A DNA stretch of 7,438 nucleotides from Desulfobulbus sp. (lineage in GTDB: Bacteria > Desulfobacterota > Desulfobulbia > Desulfobulbales > Desulfobulbaceae): the NCBI GenBank assembly GCA_030600525.1, contig JAUVLX010000172.1, forward strand, positions 1 through 7,438, written 5' to 3'. The position numbers and the translations under genes were made by a program. This document shows, in pieces, positions 1-4,940 of this stretch. The stretch's first letter is position 1. Each line of letters opens with the position of its first letter. The notes beneath the pieces are model-generated. The model saw nothing but the letters and a program-made list of their open reading frames with translations. It was not told the origin of the DNA and made no database searches.

Positions 1-214
1 ACAATTACAACTAAAAAACCAAGTGCATCAAAAAAGTTGCACGCCACTTTTCACTCCTTTCTATTTCACTCAACAGGTGTCATTCACCACTATACGGGCG
101 ATAAATCCAAATTATCCCTTACAAAACAGCTCAAGCTGCAACATTTCGGTTGCACTTTTTTTCTGGAACATACCAAGTTCAGAACACTAAGAACCGGCTT
201 TTTTCAAATCAGCG

Positions 215-235
215 ACCACGCCCAGAGGACGTGGT
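215..235. repeat. Stem-loop (ACCACG/CGTGGT)
   Basis: ACCACG at 215-220 pairs perfectly with CGTGGT at 230-235. Two further C-G pairs form inside it (222-223 with 227-228) beyond one C-A mismatch, leaving an AGA triloop. No T-run follows on either strand, so it is not an obvious terminator. It lies nine bases before a second, perfect hairpin. Confidence 0.55.
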
Positions 236-243
236 TTGATGAA

Positions 244-260
244 GACCCCTCGAAGGGGTC
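244..260. repeat. Perfect 7-bp stem with CGA triloop
   Basis: GACCCCT at 244-250 and AGGGGTC at 254-260 form a perfect 7-bp stem closed by the triloop CGA. The same 7+3+7 geometry with the same CGA loop recurs at 463-479 with a different stem sequence. G-rich sequence follows rather than T's, which argues against an intrinsic terminator. Confidence 0.6.
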
Positions 261-462
261 TGGGGGTTGGGTGCTGATAACATGGAATTTTAAAAAATAT
301 CAGACCAGTGGTTGTTCCCTAAGTTTCTTATACGATGCAACTTAAGGTATCAAAATCTATAAATTCAGAGGGTAATTTGTTAAAACCCCCTCATCTCAAA
401 GAAAATTGGATATTTACTCCCTGCTCCACTACCAAAATATGTGGGGTAAAACTTTCCCGCCG

Positions 463-479
463 TAAAAGTCGAACTTTTA
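463..479. repeat. Perfect 7-bp stem with CGA triloop (second)
   Basis: TAAAAGT at 463-469 and ACTTTTA at 473-479 form a perfect stem around a CGA loop. Loop and geometry match the hairpin at 244-260 although the stems differ. It lies inside the 127-bp inverted-repeat stretch. Confidence 0.6.
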
Positions 480-485
480 GGGTCG

Positions 486-502
486 CTCGGGCATAGCCCG
501 AG
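486..502. repeat. Perfect 7-bp GC-rich stem with ATA triloop
   Basis: CTCGGGC at 486-492 and GCCCGAG at 496-502 form a perfect GC-rich 7-bp stem around ATA. It is followed one base later by a further stem, TTTAATT (504-510) with AATTAAA (517-523). No clean run of T's follows, so terminator activity is doubtful. Confidence 0.6.
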
Positions 503-522
503 GTTTAATTAGAGGCAATTAA

Positions 523-711
523 ATATCCAATGCTGGTTCTCTCTGTGGTTATTTACTTGGTCATCAGGGAGTTCATAAAACTCCTATTCAGCTAGTTCCT
601 GTTCATGCCGTTCGCATTGCATTTGAAGACTACCGCAATTCAGGAAAAGCAGCTGTAAACTCTTCTTTGGAATATGACGGGCGAACTAGCACAAATTTCT
701 CATCAGTTTAG
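523..711 (+). pseudogene. Orphan C-terminal-like coding remnant
   Basis: The frame ending at the TAG at 709-711 is open for 62 codons back to a TAA at 520-522. It has no plausible start or ribosome binding site. Its translation looks protein-like: a stretch around residues 15-35 reads GVHKTPIQLVPVHAVRIAF, followed by acidic and glycine-bearing segments. I do not recognise the family. It begins inside the right arm of the 127-bp inverted-repeat stretch, so it may be the 3' end of a gene cut by a rearrangement. It could also be a chance open frame, since 62 codons is not long. Confidence 0.25.
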
Positions 712-714
712 TGG

Positions 715-742
715 AAAACCTGGCATAGGCAGGAAGAGCCAG
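715..742 (-). terminator. Possible weak terminator of gdhA
   Basis: Read in the gdhA direction, CTGGC (742-738) and GCCAG (724-720) can pair, and a short run of four T's follows (718-715). It starts about 15 bases beyond the gdhA stop. The stem is only 5 bp, the loop is 13 bases and the T-run is short, so activity would be weak. Position and strand are the main support. Confidence 0.35.
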
Positions 743-756
743 CGTCCTCAACCACT

Positions 757-2106
757 TTAAATATTACCACAAGCCACGAGGGCATCAGCCACCCTGATAA
801 ATCCGGCAATATTTGCCCCTTTGCGGTAATTGATGTCATCACCATCCTGGCCATACTCTACGCACTGCTCGTGGATATTGTGCATGATGCTATGGAGCTT
901 TTGGTCCAGATCATTCCGAGACCAAGATAGACGCATGCTGTTTTGGGTCATTTCTAATCCAGAAACTGCAACGCCCCCTGCATTGGCTGCTTTGCTGGGG
1001 CCATAAAGAATTCCTGCCGCAAGATAGGCGTTTATCCCTTCCTGAACCGTAGGCATGTTGGCTCCCTCGACTACTGCCATGCAACCGTTTGCAATGAGGG
1101 TTTTGGCATCCTCGCTGCTGATCTCATTCTGGGTTGCACAGGGGATTGCGATATCGCAGGGAATCTGCCAAGGCCGCTTTTGTGGATAGTAGTTCGCCTG
1201 GAATTCTTCAGCATACTCTTCCAACCTTCCACGACGAATATTTTTTAATTCTTTGATCCACTCAAGTTTTTCCGCAGTGATGCCTCCTGGCTCGTGGATG
1301 GTTCCGGAGGAGTCTGACATAGCAATTACTTTGCCTCCAAGTTCGATCAGCTTTTCAACGGTATACTGGGCTACGTTTCCGCTGCCAGATACCAATACAG
1401 TTCGTCCCTCAAGCTCATGCCCATGGTGTTTGAGCATGTTTTCCAACAGGTAAACCGCGCCGTAACCGGTTGCCTCTGTGCGGATCAGACTGCCACCGTA
1501 AGAGAGCCCCTTACCGGTGAGGGCCCCTGTAAATTGATTGACCATATGTTTATACTGGCCAAACATATAACTAACCTCACGTGCACCAACCCCAATGTCT
1601 CCTGCTGGTATATCGGTGTTAGGGCCAATATGGTGTGCAAGCACAGCCATGAATCGCTGACAAAAACACATCACCTCACCTTCGGATTTACCCTTAGGGT
1701 TGAAATTAGCACCTCCTTTGGCACCGCCCATGGGCAAACCAGTAAGAGCGTTTTTTAAAGTCTGTTCAAATGCAAGGAATTTGAGGGTGTCCAGAGAGAC
1801 CTCTTTGTGAAACCTGATGCCGCCTTTGTAGGGGCCGATGGCGTTGCTCTGCTGGATGCGGTAGCCTCGGTTAGCACGGAAATTTCCTTGATCATCTTCC
1901 CAGTTAACACGAAAAATAACAATTCGATCGGGCTCGGTGAGGCGCTCGATGACTCGATGACGTTGGTAGATCGGTCGGTCCTGAATAAATGGGATGATAT
2001 CCATGGCAACTTCATAGACGGCTTGGTGGAATTGTGGCTGGTGAGGATTGCGCCGTTTAAGTCCATGCATAAAGCAGTTGAGACGATCTTGGTCAGTAGC
2101 CAACAT
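757..2106 (-). CDS. gdhA: NADP-specific glutamate dehydrogenase
   Basis: This cytosolic enzyme catalyses reductive amination of 2-oxoglutarate with ammonia to give glutamate, normally with NADPH. At 449 residues it matches the usual length of the hexameric small-subunit family (about 447 in E. coli). Visible motifs are GPYKGGIRFH (91-100), the active-site segment LPMGGAKGG with catalytic Lys130 (124-132), PAGDIGVG with the conserved Asp170 (167-174), the nucleotide-binding GSGNVA (241-246) and SDSSG (264-268). The last of these resembles the NADP-type enzymes and supports cofactor preference by inference. C-terminal family sequence continues through SKAANAGGV (371-379). The start is well fixed: GGAGG at 2113-2117 lies six bases upstream of the ATG. 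It stands alone, divergent from the thiamine-binding gene, and appears intact. Confidence 0.97.
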   Translation of the reverse strand: MLATDQDRLNCFMHGLKRRNPHQPQFHQAVYEVAMDIIPFIQDRPIYQRHRVIERLTEPDRIVIFRVNWEDDQGNFRANRGYRIQQSNAIGPYKGGIRFHKEVSLDTLKFLAFEQTLKNALTGLPMGGAKGGANFNPKGKSEGEVMCFCQRFMAVLAHHIGPNTDIPAGDIGVGAREVSYMFGQYKHMVNQFTGALTGKGLSYGGSLIRTEATGYGAVYLLENMLKHHGHELEGRTVLVSGSGNVAQYTVEKLIELGGKVIAMSDSSGTIHEPGGITAEKLEWIKELKNIRRGRLEEYAEEFQANYYPQKRPWQIPCDIAIPCATQNEISSEDAKTLIANGCMAVVEGANMPTVQEGINAYLAAGILYGPSKAANAGGVAVSGLEMTQNSMRLSWSRNDLDQKLHSIMHNIHEQCVEYGQDGDDINYRKGANIAGFIRVADALVACGNI

Positions 2107-2112
2107 AGGAAA

Positions 2113-2117
2113 CCTCC
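2113..2117 (-). promoter_or_regulatory. Ribosome binding site of gdhA
   Basis: On the minus strand this reads GGAGG, six bases before the ATG at 2106-2104. It is a strong canonical Shine-Dalgarno and fixes the gdhA start. Confidence 0.85.
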
Positions 2118-2200
2118 GTTTAAAGGGAAGAGGGGAGATTAGCCAGGCAAGCCATAAAATGCTATGCCTTACACAGATTGATGACCGTGCACAGGATAAA

Positions 2201-2225
2201 CCCTCTTGTGATTATGGTAAGAGGG
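2201..2225. repeat. 7-bp inverted repeat in the gdhA leader
   Basis: CCCTCTT at 2201-2207 and AAGAGGG at 2219-2225 are exact reverse complements separated by 11 bases, about 95 bases upstream of the gdhA start. It could be an operator half-site pair or a leader stem-loop. No T-run follows it on the minus strand. No regulator is identifiable from the window. Confidence 0.35.
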
Positions 2226-2503
2226 GATTGTGAAAAAGCAATATCAAGAGCAGGCTTCCAAATAGAGTCAGGTGAAAAGGGCAGAGTGGGTTGATAGGTT
2301 ATCGTGTTAGAGGTGTCTTTTTGTTAATGAAAATTGTATCAGTCATCATTTACGTGCGACAGGCTTTAACTCCTGCCAGTCTACCATCTCCCTACTTATT
2401 GTATTAACTCTTCTAGTTTAATGACATTGGCTGATTACCACATTGTCGGCATTTATCAATATCAGGTCAAGATTATCTCTTAAATATCAAATAGTTTGTC
2501 CTT

Positions 2504-2641
2504 TTATTTTTCTTGTTCATGCCTATAGTGCGGAGGAAGTAAGTAGGCTTTGGTAGCCAAAAAAGGACCGCGAACGTTGACGCATTTTTTTAAAACGTAT
2601 TCCTGGTTGAGTTGGCTCTTCACTTTATGCAAATGACCAAA
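2504..2641 (-). pseudogene. Short minus-strand coding-like remnant
   Basis: This is a 45-codon frame with no start codon near its upstream end, where it is bounded by an in-frame TGA, and it ends in TAA. Its middle reads VNVRGPFLATKAYLLPP. That superficially resembles the VNVRGPFL segment of short-chain dehydrogenases, but no other part of that family is present. It could be a decayed repeat, or chance. A run of seven T's on the plus strand (2585-2591) lies inside it. I would not treat it as a functional gene. Confidence 0.15.
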
Positions 2642-2656
2642 TCAGGTGCAATTTGG
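2637..2656 (+). promoter_or_regulatory. Leader hairpin A, alternative to hairpin B
   Basis: CCAAAT at 2637-2642 and ATTTGG at 2651-2656 form a perfect 6-bp stem with an 8-base loop. Its right arm shares bases 2653-2656 with the left arm of the larger hairpin at 2653-2692, so the two cannot form together. This arrangement is typical of attenuators and riboswitch-like leaders, but function is inferred only. Confidence 0.4.
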
Positions 2657-2692
2657 CATTTCCGGTGGCTATACAAAGCTAACCGGTGCCAA
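2653..2692 (+). promoter_or_regulatory. Leader hairpin B upstream of the thiamine-binding gene
   Basis: TTGGCA (2653-2658) pairs with TGCCAA (2687-2692), and CCGGT (2662-2666) pairs with ACCGG (2682-2686), with a TTT bulge between the two helices. A further GCT/AGC pairing is possible in the loop. This 11-bp compound stem ends about 25 bases before the Shine-Dalgarno of the next gene. It does not match the conserved core of the TPP riboswitch. It could control translation, or be an operator for a protein. Confidence 0.5.
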
Positions 2693-2717
2693 TCTGTGCC
2701 GAAAATAATAAAAATGT

Positions 2718-2723
2718 GAGGTG
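2718..2723 (+). promoter_or_regulatory. Ribosome binding site deciding the start at 2728
   Basis: GAGGTG lies at good spacing before the ATG at 2728, with six bases between GAGG and the ATG. This start removes an N-terminal extension from a GTG at 2686 that would begin inside leader hairpin B, and it agrees with the family's usual N-terminus. Confidence 0.75.
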
Positions 2724-2727
2724 TATC

Positions 2728-3036
2728 ATGTTGGCTAGTTTTGCCATCCTACCCTTTGGAGTGGGAGAAGAATTGAAGGAACACGTGGCTGCAGTGGTAA
2801 AGTTGGTTGCAGACTCAGGCTTGGACTATAAACTGGGAGCTATGCAGACCACCATTGAAGGTGGACAATCCGAGGTGATGGGGTTGATAATGAAATGCCA
2901 TAATTTGATGATGGAACGGGCCCCTCGAGTGCTTACCTCCATCACCATGGATGATCACCAGGGGGCAACTGGCCGCCTGGAAGGCAAGGTCGCTGATGTG
3001 GCAGAGGTTTTACAACGGCAGGTAAATCATGAGTAA
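2728..3036 (+). CDS. MTH1187/DUF77 thiamine-binding family protein
   Basis: This small cytosolic protein of 102 residues has the length and layout of the MTH1187/YkoF-like thiamine-binding family (PF01910), which forms ferredoxin-like oligomers and binds thiamine or hydroxymethylpyrimidine-type ligands in characterised members. Visible family features are the N-terminal strand with ILPFGVG (7-13), the segment SGLDYKLGAMQTTIEGG (30-46), MKCHNLMMERAPRV after it and the C-terminal GKVADVAEVL helix. The next gene starts inside its last codons with an 8-base overlap, so the two are translationally coupled. No signal peptide or membrane segment is present, so it is not a transporter's periplasmic receptor. 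Ligand identity cannot be read from the sequence, and the thiamine link rests on the family. Confidence 0.88.
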   Translation: MLASFAILPFGVGEELKEHVAAVVKLVADSGLDYKLGAMQTTIEGGQSEVMGLIMKCHNLMMERAPRVLTSITMDDHQGATGRLEGKVADVAEVLQRQVNHE

Positions 3037-4060
3037 TTTAGTAGGAAAACCAAGCCCGTCAAAGTTAGAAAAGTTGGTTCAGGGAGCACTGGGGAAACCA
3101 TCTGAGCAGGTATTGGTGGGTCCCGGTCCCGGCCTTGATGCAGCCATCCTGAAAACTGCTGATGGTCGAGTTATGGCCATCGCGGAAGATCCGATCTTTC
3201 CTGCTCCGGGACTCCCGTTGGAGATCATGGGCTGGTTTACGGTCCATATCGGGGCCAGTGATGTTGCTGTTACCGGTGTAAAACCAGAGTTTATGACCTA
3301 TACCCTTTTGCTGCCTCTGGGCTGTCCGGAAGAGGATGCCCGTACCATTATCACCTCAATCTCTCATGCTGCTAAAGAGTTAGATATCACTATTGTCGGT
3401 GGTCATACTGGATGGTATGGAGCTGTAACCGTGCCTACTGTGGGTGGGGTGACGGTTTGGGGTACAGCGGATATGGATAGTTGGATCTCCCCTGGTGGTG
3501 CCAGGGATGGTGATTTGATTCTGATGACCAAAGGGCCGTGCATTGAGGCAGCAGCACTGCTTTCCATCGTCCATAGGGAGCGATTAGAAAAAAAACTTTC
3601 CCCGCAGCATCTTGACACTCTCCGATCCAGGGTGGGGCAAATTACTGTAGTTGAGGATGCTTTACAGGCTTTTAAGGCAGGTGGGGTACATGCCATGCAC
3701 GATGCCACCGAAGGTGGAGTACAGGGAGGATTATGGGAAATGTCCACTGCCGCAGGCATTCCGGTAATGGTAGATTTTGATCAAATTTCTATCCCGCCAG
3801 ATATCGCTGCCCTGGCAAAGGAACTGGACTTTGATCCCTGGCAAGCCATCAGCGAGGGCACCCTCTTGGCTGCAGTTGCTCCTGATCAAGCCGAAGAGGT
3901 CCAGCAAGTCTGGAAGAAACTCGGCATTGAGAGCTTTGTGCTAGGCCAATTCGATACTGGCCTTAAGGAAAACATGGTTCGCAAGGAAAAACATGTGCAA
4001 CCTCTAACCGAACCGGATACAGACCCATTTTGGGATCTGTTTTTTGTGGGTTTGGATTAA
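3029..4060 (+). CDS. AIR synthase-related protein (PurM/HypE/ThiL superfamily)
   Basis: This 343-residue cytosolic protein has the two-domain ATP-binding fold shared by PurM, HypE, ThiL and SelD. The N-terminal domain shows GPGPGLDAAIL (31-41), EDP (53-55), HIGASDVAVTGVKPEF (73-88) and GGHTG (124-128). The C-terminal domain shows HDATEGGVQGG (224-234) and SEGTLL (275-280), closest in style to HypE. It ends in DPFWDLFFVGLD and lacks the C-terminal PRIC-type cysteine that HypE uses to carry the carbamoyl/cyano group, so it is not a hydrogenase maturation HypE. No hyp genes are nearby. Its start, with CAGGT five bases upstream, overlaps the thiamine-binding gene. By context it may phosphorylate or otherwise activate a thiamine-related or other small molecule. 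ThiL itself seems unlikely but cannot be excluded. Confidence 0.85.
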   Translation: MSNLVGKPSPSKLEKLVQGALGKPSEQVLVGPGPGLDAAILKTADGRVMAIAEDPIFPAPGLPLEIMGWFTVHIGASDVAVTGVKPEFMTYTLLLPLGCPEEDARTIITSISHAAKELDITIVGGHTGWYGAVTVPTVGGVTVWGTADMDSWISPGGARDGDLILMTKGPCIEAAALLSIVHRERLEKKLSPQHLDTLRSRVGQITVVEDALQAFKAGGVHAMHDATEGGVQGGLWEMSTAAGIPVMVDFDQISIPPDIAALAKELDFDPWQAISEGTLLAAVAPDQAEEVQQVWKKLGIESFVLGQFDTGLKENMVRKEKHVQPLTEPDTDPFWDLFFVGLD

Positions 4061-4164
4061 ATAATCAGCGTGAACCGTATGAGTAGGGGATAATTCTGAT
4101 TTGAGGTTGAGGTTATATTTATATAGCCACAGGCTAAGCATTAGGAAAAGGTATGACAGCGGCT

Positions 4165-4308
4165 TTAGGCTCCCTTGAAAAATTCGACTATTAGATCAAA
4201 ATCAGGTAAGCCCCATAGTCCGGAAGATGAGATGATCAAGCCATCAATACTGATGGCTTGAATGATACGCTTAGGGCCTGTAAGGGAATAACCTGGCTGA
4301 TATTGTGC
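4165..4308 (-). pseudogene. C-terminal-like protein remnant, unknown family
   Basis: This 47-codon minus-strand frame ends in TAA at 4165-4167 and is bounded upstream by an in-frame TAA, with no usable start codon. The translation is protein-like: it begins AQYQPGYSLTGPKRIIQAIS, continues with a hydrophobic IDGLIISSSGLWGLPDF segment and ends in an acidic, aromatic tail. I do not recognise the family. Upstream sequence in the other frames is broken by stops, which fits the decayed 3' end of a lost gene. Its central part coincides with the 4236-4261 palindrome. Confidence 0.3.
4236..4261. repeat. 11-bp perfect inverted repeat, 4-base loop
   Basis: TCAAGCCATCA at 4236-4246 and TGATGGCTTGA at 4251-4261 are exact reverse complements around ATAC. 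This is the longest uninterrupted short-loop stem I found in the window. No T-run follows on either strand, so it does not look like a classical terminator. It lies between convergent genes (the AIR-synthase-like gene on plus and VF530 on minus), where a bidirectional terminator or a mobile-element hairpin would be plausible. Confidence 0.6.
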
Positions 4309-4453
4309 TTAGATTTGGGCCATATTTGGATGCGGTGATTGAACAAAACCGCGGCATAGCTGGGCTACGTTGAGGGTTTTGTGATTGAAGACCAGCCAAA
4401 GATGACCTGAAGATGCGATGCGAGATGTTCAAGTTATTTCCGGACAACTCCTA

Positions 4454-4465
4454 AGAGTCGACTCT
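4454..4465. repeat. 12-bp perfect palindrome
   Basis: AGAGTCGACTCT is self-complementary with no loop and lies 13 bases beyond the VF530 stop. A loopless palindrome points to a dimeric protein site rather than an RNA hairpin, but a 12-bp palindrome can arise by chance. Confidence 0.35.
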
Positions 4466-4478
4466 ATCACGACATTTC

Positions 4479-4721
4479 TTATTTTCTTTTCCGAGTACGT
4501 GGGTTTACAAAAGTGGAGATATAGAGTTTTTCGACTTTTTCCCGAGCCCAAGGCGTTTTTCGTAGCAGTTTTAAACTGGAATTCATCGTAGGGTCCTTTA
4601 TAAAACAATTCACACGAATTCTACTCGCCAGACCCTTCCAGCCATATAGATCTTCAAGTTTGATGAGTATTTCTTTCAGGGTAATCCCATGTAATGGATC
4701 ATTTGGCTGTTCGTCAGTCAT
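4479..4721 (-). CDS. VF530 family putative DNA-binding protein
   Basis: This is an 80-residue protein of the VF530 family (PF09905), a small four-helix fold proposed to bind nucleic acid by its similarity to the dsDNA-binding part of RecA. Family signatures are near complete: NDPLHGITLKEIL (7-19), LYGWKGLASRIRVNCF (25-40), then SSLKLLRKTPWAREKVEKLY (48-67). The tail NPRTRKRK is strongly basic. I chose the ATG at 4721 because the family begins with a short polar run before NPLHG. An upstream ATG at 4781 would add 20 residues. Neither has a good Shine-Dalgarno, and the sequence before 4721 is almost all A and T. It diverges from the U32 gene and shares its AT-rich composition. The cellular role is unknown. 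Confidence 0.85.
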   Translation of the reverse strand: MTDEQPNDPLHGITLKEILIKLEDLYGWKGLASRIRVNCFIKDPTMNSSLKLLRKTPWAREKVEKLYISTFVNPRTRKRK

Positions 4722-4940
4722 AACAATAATATTTTTTTTATTAAAATGTTTCGGGGTAATGAGGGTCAATAGAGAGTACATGAACCAAGCAAGTTAGAAC
4801 AACCATTAAAATTTTTTCAAACATTATTTTTAGGGTATCTTGAATAATTAGAATTTTCGTGTAAGCGCTAGACTCCGAAAGATTGAGCGAAAAGGCAATT
4901 CTACAAGATGGCCTTTAGACTACATATTGCTATTAACCTT
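4722..4940. promoter_or_regulatory. AT-rich divergent promoter region between VF530 and the U32 gene
   Basis: This short, very AT-rich region must carry the promoters of both divergent genes. A weak plus-strand candidate is TTTTCA (4814-4819) with TATCTT (4836-4841) at 16-base spacing. AATAAT at 4843-4848 is an alternative -10. On the minus strand, TTGAAA (4821-4816) has a good -35 shape but only a poor -10 at the right distance. None is strong enough to call with confidence. Confidence 0.3.

Larger units (their letters stand above)
1..404. other. Intergenic stretch with small hairpins, no convincing gene
   Basis: I see no supportable protein gene here. A plus-strand open frame at 37-345 has no ribosome binding site, no recognisable motif and an implausible composition, and it runs straight through two strong hairpins. 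The stretch holds perfect or near-perfect stem-loops at 215-235 and 244-260 and a bulged one at 318-347, where CCTAAGTT pairs with AACTTAAGG and one A is unpaired. It may be the decayed edge of a mobile element or an untranslated structured region. Nothing here is assigned a function. Confidence 0.5.
405..531. repeat. 127-bp MITE-like element with 12-bp inverted ends
   Basis: ATTGGATATTTA at 405-416 is the exact reverse complement of TAAATATCCAAT at 520-531. The 103 bases between hold three tandem perfect hairpins (463-479, 486-502 and 504-523) and no open frame of note. Small size, terminal inverted repeats and internal structure fit a miniature inverted-repeat element or a structured RNA. 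I see no clear target-site duplication at the flanks, and no transposase gene is in the window. The last internal hairpin overlaps the right-hand arm, so the two foldings compete. A copy elsewhere in the genome would settle whether it is mobile. Confidence 0.4.
2107..2727. other. Divergent intergenic region, leaders of gdhA and the thiamine-binding operon
   Basis: No intact gene is supported here. The left part is the 5' region of gdhA, with its Shine-Dalgarno at 2113-2117 and a 7-bp inverted repeat at 2201-2225. The right part is the leader of the plus-strand pair, with overlapping hairpins between 2637 and 2692. A minus-strand open stretch at 2504-2641 is described separately. I could not find a convincing pair of -35 and -10 boxes for either direction. 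The nearest plus-strand candidate is TTGACG (2577-2582) with TATTCC (2598-2603), whose 15-base spacing is poor. Confidence 0.6.
4061..4478. other. Intergenic stretch with a palindrome-bearing remnant
   Basis: No intact gene is visible. It holds the minus-strand open stretch at 4165-4308 with an 11-bp palindrome inside it, and a 12-bp perfect palindrome at 4454-4465 just beyond the VF530 stop. AATCAG soon after the AIR-synthase stop can pair with a distant CTGATT, but the loop is about 30 bases and no T-run follows. I therefore see no convincing terminator for the upstream operon. Confidence 0.5.

Noticed and set aside
37..345. 102-codon plus-strand open frame
   Set aside because: It has no ribosome binding site and no recognisable motif, has a composition unlike a folded protein, and runs through two strong hairpins.
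1253..2142. Plus-strand open frames antisense to gdhA
   Set aside because: They are shadows of the gdhA coding frame, which is fully supported by conserved motifs and a strong ribosome binding site.
2546..2558. GGCT/AGCC hairpin next to a run of A's as a terminator
   Set aside because: The stem is only 4 bp, and the T-run on the minus strand precedes the hairpin instead of following it.
2686..2727. Extended N-terminus of the thiamine-binding protein from a GTG at 2686
   Set aside because: That start lies inside leader hairpin B without a ribosome binding site. The ATG at 2728 has GAGGTG at good spacing and fits the family's N-terminus.
2530..2727. TPP riboswitch before a thiamine-linked operon
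   Set aside because: I looked for the conserved CUGAGA and the GAU-rich thi-box core and could not find them. The hairpins present have a different layout.
3029..4060. hypE, hydrogenase maturation
   Set aside because: The required C-terminal cysteine motif is absent and no hydrogenase or hyp genes are nearby.
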